In this document: positions 13,601 to 28,200 of the stretch, in pieces
Numbering within the stretch: position 1 is the stretch's first letter
How the letters are laid out: every line of letters begins with the position of its first letter
NCBI GenBank assembly: GCA_030762935.1
Contig: CM060900.1
Coordinates: forward strand, 392,201,632 to 392,265,631
Reading direction: 5' to 3'
Length of the DNA: 64,000 nt
From: Hymenopus coronatus
Taxonomy: Eukaryota > Arthropoda > Insecta > Mantodea > Hymenopodidae
The notes under the pieces: generated by a model
Seen by the model: only the letters and a program-made list of their open reading frames with translations
What the model was told of the DNA's origin: nothing
Databases searched by the model: none
Made by a program: the position numbers and the translations under genes

Positions 13601-16600
13601 GTAAGCAGTCAGATTTAAGATTTTTTTTCATCAATCAGTACCTCAAAAACAAAGTGACTAAGTTGTTGTACCTACAGTTGCAATATGACTTCCTTTTATT
13701 CCCAAAAGCAAAGGGCAAACTTTGGTGGCATTGAATGGAGGGTGGAGAGGAGGAAGCAGTTGTATATTAAGAAATACCAAAAAGTTCTTTCAGGCATGAT
13801 TTCAAAGTAGGCAAGCCACTCTCAGATCTGAAAATTATACTAATGCCCTCTTAAGGTTTGCTACTGGCAGCTTCACCATTAAATTCATAAACCTCTGCAT
13901 GACAGCAGATCTGCTAAAAATATCCATTGCAGCAATAGATCTTCAGATAAAAATCCAATCCCTGAATGCTAGCTGATTTTAGGACTTACCTGGATGGTCT
14001 TTAAAAATATATGCAGCAATTTATTTTAGTAGTGGTAACCATGTTGTAATGATGCCGTGTAATGGAGCCAGGTAATGTTGTTTTTACCACAGGTTGCTTA
14101 CTTGCTTCCCTTCCCTCACATCACATGAACTTGCCCTCCATGTCCATTTAAAATGGCAACAATTAGAAGAGCAGTTGTAAGTAAGCAGTTACAAGATGCA
14201 GTCACAATGTTTTCAAAGTATGAATGGAGAACCTGGTTAAAAGTCTAATGTGCAACAGGTTGCCCTGCATGATAGTGGCACCATCAAGCACTACAAGAAG
14301 CTTGTGGTACAGTTGCATTGCCTTGCAGAATGGTAGCTAGCCAGGTTGCAGCTATCCAATAAGCATGCAAAAATGTGCTGCACATGCCTTGATCTAGTCA
14401 CCCACCAGTAGTGGCAAAGGTGTATGAACTGTTAGTGGAGATAGATCAGAGCATAATGAATTGAGCTAGTGCAAGATACAGGATTGATATCTTTGAATGT
14501 GGTTCACACCCTGAAGGACTGCTTGTAAATCCAGAAAATTGCTTCAAAATTGGTTCCACATTAGCTAATGAACATGCAAAAATGGTTGCAATATGACTAG
14601 GGCCGAGACAGTTTCAACTTATTCTTCCTCACTAACTAATTACAAGGTACGTATTTGTTTCACACTTCCTGAAGCAGAATATGTGAATTTCATTGCACCT
14701 AAAACAAAACATAAATAAGGAGTTCACACCTAAAATAACCTAAATAGCTGCTTTGCCTTCTTCAAATGAAGAATTATGTTTTCCCCATTGAAAACTTAAA
14801 GTTATTTCCACCACTACTATAAGCAGTAGGATGGAGTTAGTTCAGGTTAATAAATGCAGTATATCAATTTTTAGCTGGCTTGACAATAAAGACAATAAAA
14901 ATCTTCAATAGAAAATCAACATATATTATAAAAAGAATAATCTTATAGTTAGATTATTGCTATTCCCAGGAAATTGGATACTTATTAATTGAAGTCATAA
15001 CTGAGATCGTTATCTTAGAAGTGAGATGCTTAATGATCTTCTTGGGGAAGAACTCAATTCAATGGCCATGGTATTAAATTTTTCAGTTGACTCTACTGCA
15101 GTTATTGAAAGAGAAACTATCAGTAACTTCTCTTTCATTGTGCTGATAGTGAACCAGTGCCATTTACTAACTGAGCACCTAAAAGGTATAAAAGGATAAT
15201 CCGTGAATTTGGATGAAACAGAAGCTTTCTGCATCACTAAGGCCAAGAAATTGCTTGTCACCTCCCTTGCATATATTGAGATACATTTTTATTTTATACC
15301 AGAAGCTACTCACAGGTTCTTCAGCGTAACTGGTCATTCAATTAAGTTTATTACAGGGAGAAAAGTGTACTGGAAAATTACCCTTAGAACTTGCTGCATT
15401 AGCTATATATTGTATGCTCCAATGATGTCATTTTCCATTGAAAGAATTTTTCCTTCATACAAGAATATGTTGCACATGATAATAGGAAAGTGTTTAGGGC
15501 AAAAAGTTTGGATGTATATGTAGTTATTTACTGCAATCCAAAAACTAACCTACAAAAGAAGCAGTAAAATTGATTTTCCTTATATTTTTTGTGGATATCT
15601 TTGACAATGTAAACTTTTGTGCAAAAAAAGTTCCTAAATAAATCTCGCAGAACTAAGAAAAATGATTGGTGTCTACACTGAATTGTAAAGTAAAACCTAA
15701 AAAACCTATTTTAAACACCCAATTTAAAATTTGTCCTAGATATGATGTTTCTCATGTGCACTTGGAGAGCTATGAGTACAAGAGAGGACTTTGTATAGTG
15801 TATCATTACCATTGATGACAACTGGACCAAATCTTATGAACTGCCTAACAACTGCAGCTTAAATGCCAATCAGTCAAGTGGCATCATCATGGGTCATCAC
15901 AAAAACTACAGTTTGGCACACCTCTGCCAATATGAGGGCAATGCTACCTACGATTGGGATGGTGTGATCTTGAGGCATACCATTCCCCAAGACAGAAAGT
16001 TAATGTAGAGTACTACCATTCATTTTTTCAAAACAATCTGAGGAGAAAACAGTGGCACTTAATGGATAATAGACCATGCTAGATATTACAGCAGGAGTTG
16101 TGTCTGAATTGCATTGGGGCTAGGAGGTGCTCTATCACTCTCTAGATTTAAATCCTTGTAACTTTAATCTCATCCCTAAGATGAAGGAGCCTCTGTGCAG
16201 GATTTGCTTCTGTATAGTTGAAGACATTTTGTAGCCAATCAACTACTCTCTTTGCATCATCAAAAGATTAGGAAATGCCAACAGGATCCAATGGCTTCTG
16301 CATCATCAGGAACAATTTGAACACAATACTGGTGACTACATTGCAGCTTATTAAACTTGGAACCATTTACATATGCCATGTATAGAGAAATAAAACAATT
16401 GCCAGAATTAAAAAGCATCCTTTGTATCAGATCCCTTGTTTTTTAAAGTTCAGGATATAAAGTGTATGTAGTATGTGAATGGAGTTGGGGAAGCTATGCA
16501 CTGAGATTGTTGACTAGAGGCAAAACTTTTCCAACCTTAGTACAATGAAAGCCCTTTCTTTATCTTTAAATGCTATATGTACCCCAGTATATTTTAAAAT

Positions 16601-19600
16601 ATTCGGAGGACTGCATTGTTCTTTGTCTAAATGAGTTCAAAGGTGACAGGCTGTAGAGCACTTTTGCATAAATAATTATATCCCAGGAGTATTATATGAC
16701 ATATGCTTTCTTTCTTTCTTTCTTTCTTTCTTTTTGTTTGTTCATTCATGTGGCAGATCTAAGGACATTTAGTCCACTCTTCTGCATAAACACGCAGAAA
16801 AATCCTGAATACAATGATACATGTAAATTGTATTCAAATAGATACAGAACCAAAATATCACAAACTACTTAAGTCTTACCATTTACTTTTAAGATTAATT
16901 TCTGGAGCCAGAACAGTGATAAAAAACATCGCACTTCTTACACACAACATTCTGGTACATAGATTCAGATATTCTACTCAACAAAATTTGCAGTTGTTTG
17001 TTACCTGCTTCTCTCCTGCTCAATAGTGGCCATTAAAAATGGTTGCACAGACTGTTGATGACAACTCGAAAACATTCTTTGCATGTTTTCTGGGAAATAA
17101 TGCACCAAACAAATCATCTACTTTTTGTTAGATTTGACCTTGCTTCCAAAAAAGATTACTGAAAGACTTTGATACCAACTTGTTTTTTATGCAAAATTCC
17201 ATTCATATTTTTTGTGGACAATACTCTGCATGACCATTTAAAGGAGAACAAATCTCAAAAATCATGTTACTTCCTAAATTAAGGATATTCCCATAAATTA
17301 CTGTGATAAGATTATTTCTGCATACCACTATATTGTTGTCGCTGCATAAGCTAACTAAATCTCTATTTTACATCATCAGTGCAGGTTATGTTTTGTAGGG
17401 AGTATTGAAATTACAAGATTGTCCTTACCACGTGTACAATAATATGTTTCAATAATTGTTGGTGGCGTTTCAAGTTAAGGAGATGTATTTTTGCTGTGGT
17501 ACTTTTGGTGAGTGTTACCTAGTCATGTTAAGTAATATACATATTGTTTAATATTGTGAAAAATAAAATGTCTGTGTGATACATATGGCTGTAGTTTGAA
17601 AAGTAGTACACAGAAAAATTTATTTTCATACTTTTAAAAATAGTTATGTACAACTTTCAAAATATTTAGAAAATGCATAGAATTTTGAAAAAGAAGATAT
17701 GTTTCACCAAGCCCTGGAGCTCATTTATTTAACTATATTTTAAGGACACTGATAATGAATGGACACAAATTTTCAGAAAAGTAGCTTATGCTGGATAAAA
17801 ATTCAGAGGGCCTGGATTAAAATCTAACTATTCCTACTATGGGGACAAATAAAAAGATTTACAAATAGCAAGTTCTTATAAGACAGTTCCTTCTTCATGC
17901 TGCAAACAGCAAGGACCAGAATGATATGAAGCTAGAATATGTAGAAACATAGTTTCTGAGCTATGTGATCATTATTTTAATTATGATAAAGAATGATTAT
18001 GAAGGTGTTGATGGTAAAAATACCTAGTGAAAAAGAATTCAGAATAGATGATGATGAAAAGCCTATTTAAGAATTCAAGAATGTAATATGAGCTAGGTCA
18101 TGAAATTATAAGGAAGTATTCAATAACGAAGCAGATCAGGATAAATTCAGAGAACGTTTCCACATACCTAATATTCAGATTCTGATGCAAATGATAGAGA
18201 GGAAGAAGATGAGCCTTTCACAATATATAGAAATAAAGCTATATTGTAACAGTTCATTGTTTTAAAATTTAAAATTTTAAAACCATGGACACTGGCCGTG
18301 AAAGCTTACGCATATAGTTCATTGTTGTTTGAACATGCTAGTTTAATTTTACAAGGTAAGTGTTTATATAGTATTGAAGTCAGACTATTTATCATTACAT
18401 TAAAGGGAAAATGTTATATGCTAAAACAATACGCTACTATTGTAATACATTCATATGCAACTCGTAAATTTTTTCAGAAAACAATTTGGAAAGAAATACT
18501 TTAATAGCAAGTTCTTTATTATCATCTGGTATGCTGTTTCAAAAATGTAAGTCATTCTGTAAGTTTCTGGTTTGGCAATGTATTCAAGTCTACATTTGAC
18601 AAACCCATTCAAAACATAGCCGCATAAATTTTTAAAACATTTTGGGCTCCAGAAAGGAAAGAATACCTACTTTGATTGATTAAAAGGTAAACCTATATGG
18701 TTGGCAGGGAATTGTCAGTAGGACTGCCCAGGATTTTCAACCAAATATTTAGTATGAGCGCCCTTGTGGATTTAAACTCCTACTAGATTATTGATTTTCA
18801 ACTTGTTAATGTCAGTGTGGTGAAAGGCAATTTAGAAAAGGCTGCAACACATGTTTTCTCTCTGACAGTCATAAAAGTGTAAGATCTCCGTTAAAAACAC
18901 AGTATATCCACAAATTTAATAGGAATTTTAATTATGGGACTTGTTTAAAAATCTAACAACAAAATTAAAACTGTTTAAAAAATAAACAAATAGAAAAAGT
19001 ATCCAGAACTGGTGGCATGTATTGTCATAGTTCAAATAACAAGTTTTCTTCTCATTATTTGTACAACCACTTAGATTTTTCTTAACATCCTTGGTTACCT
19101 TTTATAACAAGTGTTATGGCATCGCTAAAGTCGCTTTCAAATTGTAGTAAAATGGAAGCCTATTTCATTATGCTACCTTTCTTTAATGTGAAAAGCAAAT
19201 TTTTAAGTTAAAGCATTATAGGGGAATGTTTCCTAAAGTTTTGTTTTGAATGCAATGTTATGTAATGCACTAGATGTTGTTCATGTGAGTTAACTAAATA
19301 CACAGTCAGGAGCAGGTTAGAAATTCACAAGACAGCACATTTATTTTCCAATTTTTCAACACATATGAGTGCTACACACTCTTGAATATAAGAATGTTCG
19401 AAGCCTTTTGAGTAATATTGTAGGTTTCATTGCACTTACACCAATGGATAGAACCAGCATGTTTATTGGTGTTCATACTGTCAGAATGTTGCAATTATTT
19501 GAAACTACACTTCTTTAAACACATGTTCATTCATTTTAAAAGCAGATGCTGGGCTGATAGTATTAGTTGGGATTATGAAAAGTGAGTGCTTAGTTTTTAG

Positions 19601-22203
19601 CTCCCTATCTGTTTGTAGAGCTAAATTATGAATTCCTATAGTTAAAATCACATGGGATTTTTGTTTATCATTTAAAGCATCTGTAATGTTGCATGTCTGT
19701 TATATCTTAGCTCCCAGCAGCTGGGTAATCTGATGACATACATATATATGGAAGATGCTGTAACATGATGAACATTATTAGGGTAGTTACCTGACAATGG
19801 ATAAATTAAAGTGATGAATGGAATATTCATATTTGTGATTTGTTTCTGTTTAAGAATTAACTAGATAAGACATGAGACATATACTTTTTTTCCTCGATTA
19901 TGGTGCATTACAGCCTTGTCATCATAGTTTACAGGTACTCTTAACTTGTTCTTACTGTGTAAAAGCAATAACTCGCATAGTCGTAGGTTAAATGTTATCG
20001 CTTAGAATCTTCAGTCTTTTTACACATCTACAATGAGAGAATTTCAGCTTAAATAGGAAGCTGCTGGCTCCTGCTTCATCACTTCATCCTCATAGAAAAT
20101 GTTTGCTTTAGTCATAAAACTATGTATTACTTTAAAATTTATAAAAATTATCATGCGTGTAACATCCAAAATTGTCGTGTAAATGCATAGAATAAATGAT
20201 TTGCCAGAACACTTAACAGTGTAACCCATAAAGGAGTAGCATTAATGGTTAAGGCACCTAGATTTTTTTAATGTATTATCCAGTAAAGTACAAAAGTACA
20301 AAGTACAAAAATTGTTTTTAATGTATAACACATACATTTTATAATAATAATACTATTTGCTGGAAGCTAATAATGTTTACCTATTATACAAAATTCCTTC
20401 CAAATGAGGTGGACTTCATGGGCTATTCCCAGAAGAAATATTAGGCATATCTATAAATATAAATATTTATACTGCTGTGCTAAAATGTGGCCCATTTCAC
20501 TAGATTGCAACAGTTTTTCCCTCCATAAGGTTTCCAACTTCAGGTAACTGAAGTCTAACTCCACCTGCAGATATCAGTTCCCAATGTGATGGGCCTGAAA
20601 AGCACTCCAGAGACACAAAATCAAACCAATGAATGTTAATTCAAAATCTTCTCTGGCTTCTAGCCAGGTAAAAGCTTGGCTTGACACCAAAGTTTCGAAG
20701 AAGTGCATCTTCCTCGTCTTCAGGGTGAACTATTTCAATGAATGTTGTTTTAATCACTATGAAAATAGGGAGTTGTTCACATACATCTATGAAAGAGTTT
20801 CACTACAATTGGTACACAAGGAAATGCTATTCTAATAATTTGTAATTTGACCTTCTTGAAGAGCTGAACTATTTGTTGTACTTGTTAAACTAAAAGATAG
20901 ATACACAATTTATATCGGAGCTTTCATCAGGAATGTGGAGATGAAGAGACAAATGATTTTCATGTTTATTTCTATGGTTTTGTTTTACCATACTTTATTT
21001 TTTATGCCTAATATCAATGGAGCATTCTCTTAATAGCATTCTAAGAGTGAGAACAAATAGGTATAATTTATTCTTTGGCATTCCAGGCATACTCTGGGTG
21101 AGTCAAAGTACCCGACAATCCAGAGGCTAGAAATGTTGCTCAAAGAACAGAGTAGCTCGTACTGCAAAATGTGGAAGTTACATATATTGGCATTATCATA
21201 TGATCAGATGCCCTCCATTAGAAGCTACGTTTATGCATGTTGGAATACTTTCCATGCTGAAGAATGAGCCAGCCAAGGCCAGTGCAGACCTGCCGTGGGA
21301 GTGGAGAGCAGGTGAACTAACACAATGACATAGTATGACTTCATGCATGCATCATGAAATGCTGTACAGTCTGTTTACTTCACTAGTATGCTGCATAGCT
21401 TTCAGTGACAGTGATGGAACGCAAAGCGTGTTATTTATAATGTTCTTAAGTTATGTGATGAAGAGAAGAAAGAAGGTCAGAAAATGCCTATTATGAATGC
21501 CACTGAACTTGTTGTCGCTTCTACTGGTAAGAATAAGACAACAATATGCAAGATCAGAAAGGAAGGCCGGCTTGAAGAAGGTGGACAAGCAAAATTATAT
21601 CACCTCACAAGATTGGTAAACCTCTTGCAAACAAAGTCATTTTGGATGATATAGACAAGTGTGTCATTAAAAGAAAATATTAGGAGTATTATGTGATTAA
21701 AAAGAAATTCCTATGCTGCAAAAATTATTAAACTTTTGCATGAAGGAGATTAATTTCTTTGGATGTAAAGAAACACTTAGGAAAATAGTGAAATTTAAAA
21801 AGTGTAAAGATAAACAAAGTTCACTGAGAGATCACTCTGATATTGTGGTTCAAACAGCATGATTTCTTAGAATGCTATTGGGTCAATGACAGCAAATGAC
21901 CGGAAAACCTCTATTCAGACGGTAAAAAATACTCGAGAAGCATATTGAAATAGAGGTGCACTAATGGAAGAAGAAATGGAAAGGATAACAATCAATGCAG
22001 AATTCAACAGCAATGATAAATCGGGAGAAGAAATAGCTACTTGCTGTATCGGAGACCGACGCGGGAAGTGAGGGACACATAACAGGTTAATGCCAAGCAC
22101 GCAATATAGTAAAGAGATGTACAAATTTATTGTATTGTGATGGATTTGAGAATATATTTGATTGGTTATAATATGAATATTATATATATATATATAAATA
22201 AAG

Positions 22204-22236
<33 letters not shown>

Positions 22237-25200
22237 TAAGCTTTTAACACACACAAGGGAAATGCCACCATGAACATTTGCTCGCCATTTTGCCAACTGG
22301 ACTGTTCATGAGGGTGGGAAAGTCATTACACGTACCAGTGGTGCTCCCCTGTGTAGGATTACACTCGCCTTAACTGGTTTATAAATGAAATAACATTTTT
22401 TTTATTTTCTTATTAAGTTTTTTATTTTTCATTTTCCATTGGAAATGCAGTTTTTATCCTGCTTAAGTTTGCAGTTTGTCTTCGAAGTTTACAAAGAGCT
22501 CCAAAATAAAAACTTATCAATTTTCTACTCAGAAAAAACAATTAGTTAACAAGCAGTATATTTGAAAATGCTATCTAAATTGTATCCCTTCACTGATGGT
22601 TGAATTTTGAATTGAGCTTTAACATTTATAATCAGAAACGCTATGTGGCATTACTGCAGTACTTTAAATGAATACCTTTGAAAGTAGTTTTTAATGCATC
22701 TTAAATTGTTATACTGCTGTTCAGATAAATATTGCAGCTACATATTTTCTGTAATGATGAACATGCAGATGCAGAGGCCAGTAGGCAGCTGGGGCCTTGC
22801 CAGAATGTCCCACGCATTTTAACGTACGCAATATTGTCAAAAAGCAGGTGGTGTTGCCAAGAATAATTCTCCAGGTTTCTATATTTATACTGGTGGAGAT
22901 AGAAAAGGAGGAGGGGAAATGGACTGGCACAGTTCAGTTTTGTGATGGGAGAGTACAAGAATACAGAACCTTTTCGCACATATAAAGTATGTCAAGAAAT
23001 AAAATTACACAACAGTGATTGGAACACAGCACCTTATAATCAATCACAAGGTAGGATATTTGCAGTTGTAATCTTAGGAACCTGATAGTGAAGTTCTGTG
23101 AGCTTTGCCTTGCAGTTCTATGGCTTTTAAACTGATTGGTAATGCTAGTGGAAAAACAGTTTAATACCAAATTTGTTTTTTTAATATAAGATGTGCTTTG
23201 AGTTTTAAATAAAAATTGTATAAATAGAGTTTGCATGTGTCATGTTTATTGGCAGCAAGTTATTGCAAGCAGTATTTCTGTCATATTTAGAAATTGTTTG
23301 AACACAGCATACAGTAGGTGAACTGAATCAGATAATAGTGTGCCTGCCAGTTGAACCTTTAAGTGAATCTGTTAAGATATGGCTTTATCCTGACATTGCA
23401 TATTCTTGGAATTTCACTTAAACATTTGTTACAAACCTGCGTATTAGAGTTCAATTTCTGGAAGTGTATTCCAGCACCAATTGTGTCCAACCAGCCATCT
23501 GCTGTATAGTCCAGAAAGCTGTAAAAGATTGGATAGTTCTTTCAGAACTTCAGTAATGTCCATAAATGTTTCTCAATGTATTATTAATTTAACTATTGCC
23601 CAGTTGAAGAGGTTAAAATGATACCTTTGTATTGAAGATGTCAAAATAATACTAACTTATGGTGACATATGTCTTATTCATTTGTCATTCAGAAAGATAA
23701 TGAATGAGAGTACCATATAACAGTTGTGAGAAAGGAGATAAAATAATAAATGGAAACATCTAACTAGGGGAGTAGCTCTGTGTGTTTTTCTTTTCATGGT
23801 GATTATCCAGTTTTGGCCTGTTTACTCTGAAATGATTGTTGTGTGCAACATACTCAGATTGCAAGGATTATTCAGAGGAAAGAGCAAGTATTTCATCATT
23901 TAAGATACTGATGTATTTACACTATTATCATTTATGTCTCCAGAAGTGCTAGCAACTGCTATGAATAATTGCAGCAGAATAAAGTAAGAAAGAAAGGAGG
24001 TCATACTTTTTGACATATTTTTCCTATTGTAGTTAAACTTCTTTAATTTTATTTATAGTGAATAACTTGAATTACCAGGTCCAAAAATGTGGCATCAAAG
24101 CTTTTGGAAGCTATAAGTTTCAGTTTTGCTTAAACACAAAATCATATTATAGTTTTGCATCATAAGAATAAATATAGCCATATTTAAACACTTGCCATAC
24201 AGTTTGTTCATATATTGTGTAGTTTTTATGACAAACTGCAACTGCAAAAGTAAGTGTTGACAAATTGCACTCATCAGAATGGAGATGCACAACCTTCAGC
24301 TGGATCAGGCAAAATGGGTGTATTTGAAGTAAGCATTAAATTAACAAAGATTAAGAATTCTATTGTATCCAATTTAAGAACTTAGTTATTTGCTGCAGTG
24401 TTCATTTGGGTACTAAGTATTCACAAAAATTGTTTTATTATGCATTGCTGTCATGTTTCTTGGTGCACATGAAAGAGAGTCTCTGCTTTCATTCTTAAAG
24501 ATTAAGTGCTAACAAAACAGATTACCAGTCCAATGGTTTCATAATACGTATTTGGTATATTGCACTTTGAATTTGGCCATATATGCAAGAAATATGAGAT
24601 CATTCAGCAAAATATAATTTCAAATATTCTATACACAATGAAGGGATACTTATAGTCATATTTTGACGTTTGTTTATGAAATTGTTTGAAACCTAATGTG
24701 TTAGTTGTTTTTGTTTGGTTATACTTGTTAGGCTGAGCCAAAAATGTCAGGGCCTAGTATGTTTTGAATGGCTGTCATGTACCTAGCAGATGGGACAGCT
24801 CATATATTGAACTGTCTCTCCCTCTTCTCTCTGGACATGCTCCTTGACTACAGTTTTTCAGCCCTCATAAATGGAAAAAGCCACGAGAGTACTCTAAACA
24901 TATACCTAGAATGTTTCCTTCTCAAATTTCCATTCACAATTATCACTTAATTAATCATTTGTGATCAGCACCTGTGGTGGTATATATAGAATGGTTTGAA
25001 ACTACCTAAAGTAAATTTTAAAAAATGCAGGGAGGAGCATGGGAAGAGGAAATAACTAGAAAACAGTATACCACAAGTAATCTCTCAGGAGAATCGTAAA
25101 CATTAGCTTGTCTTCACTCGAAGGTGCTCATCAAAAATTGACACTACAGTTATTTTGGTCCATGTATCATTTTCACCTACAGAAAAGATTTACACTTGTA

Positions 25201-28200
25201 TACCTCCCAACTTATACATACACATTAGCTCTATTAAGAGCTTGCTATGAGTGCATGAACAGTCCTGCAAGAAATGTCCTTCCTGAATGAAGTTCTCCAG
25301 GTTTTCTGCAGTCTTCATAATTGTCAAATATCCGAGAGATGCCCTAAACTTAGGCCTGGAACATTTCTTTCCCAATTTTTATTTCATATATCATCAATAT
25401 CGAGCACCTGTGATGTCACATGCAGTAGGAATGGGAGTTAAACACTGTTAAAAAAAATAGAAAAACAGATAAACTTGCATACACACCAATCTTATTCATT
25501 CTGTGCTTAGCGCTCATTTCATTCAGTACATTATGCCTAAAACTGTATGACAGATAAAAACATATAATTTGAAATAATCTGAATTGTATACCTAGGGGCA
25601 TGGCTGTAATTAAAGCCATAGATAATTAGTCTTATATGCTGAATTTCCTATTACTGAAGTTAGGATGACCTCTCAAAATCCAACCAAAAGAGATTTTTCA
25701 TGCAATTTTAAGGTACTCTCAAAAGAGATTTATATCATATGCTGTGAATACCTTTGATACAAGTTTTTAGTTGAATCACCAATTGTGAATTAAGTAGCAA
25801 ATTAAATTTATAAACAAACAAGAAAAAACTATTTAATTTATAGATTTATAAATATATTTCTTGATTCCAATCTGGTGACTGCAGATTAAAGGTACCTAAT
25901 GTTTATATTTTGTGATTATATTCATGTTAATTTTGCTGAGCTGAGGATTCCAAGGGGACCCAATCTTTTGACAGCTTGGATCTTTTTTGTATTCTATACA
26001 GTTAGCCTTGAGTGGGTTCAGGTCCCTTTATAAGGTTATAAGAACTGTTGATGAAATCCACAATGGGTCACTCACATGGAAAAAGTAGTAGTCAAATAAG
26101 AGACTCCTAATTTTGTGTGTTCTTTGAAATTCAAAAATGTGAATGGAAGTATCTTCTGATATCAGCAAGTATTCCCTTCTTGTAGGAATGTCCTTTCAAA
26201 TGATGTCAACAAATCGACTGTCTTAGAAAATTAATTAGGATTTACTATGAGTTTCTCATTAGGTACATCCATCAACAAATCCCCAGTAATTTTTGTGTTT
26301 CCTGGATATCCAGTCTTTGACTGTCTACCTTATTGAGGAATCTGTAATAGATATCATTTGCTATAAGCGTTTCTTAGCAGCCTTCTTGGTCAGCATATTA
26401 AATATCAATAGAGATAGTTATTTGGTTGGAAAAATCATATTTGTTTTATGCACTGTATACAAGGAAGGCACTCAAAGTGTCATTTACTACCTGAGCAAGC
26501 AATCATCTCATATGCTTACAATATAACAATAAAATCAGTATTTTTTAAACTGCAAGTAGTTCTGCTGCATTTGTGTATGTGAGTATATAATAAAAAAAAA
26601 AAAAGCATATATATATAGTTAAATTTTAATTTTAAATTTTTATACTTTTCTAAATACACTTACTAGGTGTCTGAAAACTGCATGAATTCTGCAAATTTTA
26701 GTCAGAAAAGAACATATGTTAAAAATAAAAAAAAAAAATTAGGAAATTTGTTTTCATTATCCAGAACATGCAAATGTTAAGCTTAACACTTAGCAAGAAA
26801 CCATAAAATGGACTGGACTTGGCTGCCCAAAGTGAGATGGCGAGTGGGTGGAGTTTTGGAAGTTGTGCACTGCAGCTATTTCTAGCCACTCTTCCTCCAG
26901 TTCTTGGCTTGCTTTGTGGACAACATGCTCTGCATTAAGTCATCATTAAAAATAGATTCTCTATTAAAGAGTAAAAGACTTTGCAGATTGGTTTGTATGA
27001 GCAGAATCTGCATTCTACAGTTATTTATTATCATTCATTAAAGCAGCATTTCTCTTAACTCAGACACAAACTTGAGATAGTTAATATGATGCTGTGGAGA
27101 GTACCTGAGTGCATTGTACATTATTTAAAATGTTATGTGGATTGTGTGTTTCCACATAGCTTTCTTAATTAATCTATTATGCAATATTTTTAATTCTTCT
27201 GATATCTGAAGTTAATGCGTTTAAGAAATTGTTTTCGACTGTGTTGTGGCCAAGTGGTTAGACTACTTGCATCTCACCCAGGTGACCCATATGTGGGATT
27301 TGTGGTGTTTTCTCTGGGTTCTCCAGTTTCCCCTACCATCATATTCTACCAGTGCTCCATCTTCATTCCATGCATCATCAGTGTCATTGCCTCTGGTGCT
27401 ATATGTAGTAAAAATGGGCGCTAAATACTATTTAAAAAAAGAAGGAAAGAAAGAAATTCTCATTTATATCTCTCAGTTTTGTTGGATTTCTAAAAGTACA
27501 ATTCTCAATAGGGTCCTTTCAGAAAATATTACTGAAAAATGATTTATCATTTATTTCATAACTGATTTCTCTTAGGATTGTATTTTATAAAGAAAATTGA
27601 GGCTTGTAATTCATAAAATGTTGTATAAATATTTGTCAATACCAATTATTTATGAAGTATTTGTTGATTTAATTCTGTGAAATATGTTTTAGCAAGGAAT
27701 AAATAAGAGAAGTATACTGAAGACAAACTTATTTTAAACCTATAATTTTATTTTACTGTGAATGTTCCAAAAATTAAATAATTTATAACAAGGGATATCA
27801 TTTTAACAGACCATAGAACTGGTTACCTAATTTGAATATGAATCGTGGGATTATGAGTGATATTAGGCTGCAATTAGCCTTTCCTCCTTGTACTAATGGC
27901 TGAAGTGTGATGTAATGTCAGGATACTAATATGTATTTCTTTTTAAGGATCCTCTCTTGAATAAAAGCCTGTTATCACACTTTTTAATGAGACATGTTGG
28001 TCTTATTTCAAATCACTCTGTAAATAACATTTTACCTCTGCATTTGCAGAGTAGACACTTTAAGGAAGCTTCTTGTAAAAATTACTCTTAAATTTGTACT
28101 TCAGTCAAATTTGAAAGTTGTTGGAAAAAACTCTTATATAAAAGCTCAGCTCTGTACATGCAGTGATTCAGGCTGTTTCACAGATAGCTACATGAATAAA

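Larger units (their letters stand above)
16346..21420. other. Intron, nothing recognised apart from small repeats
   Basis: About 5 kb of AT-rich sequence with no supported coding frame. It holds a (CTTT)n tract at 16706-16734 and a 98-bp insertion at 20638-20735. Other open frames (16814-17026, 18298-18504, 20044-20229) lack any motif. Confidence 0.45.

Noticed and set aside
21915..22277. Hydrophobic 120-codon frame on the minus strand
   Set aside because: Half of it is translated (CA)n and (TA)n microsatellite.
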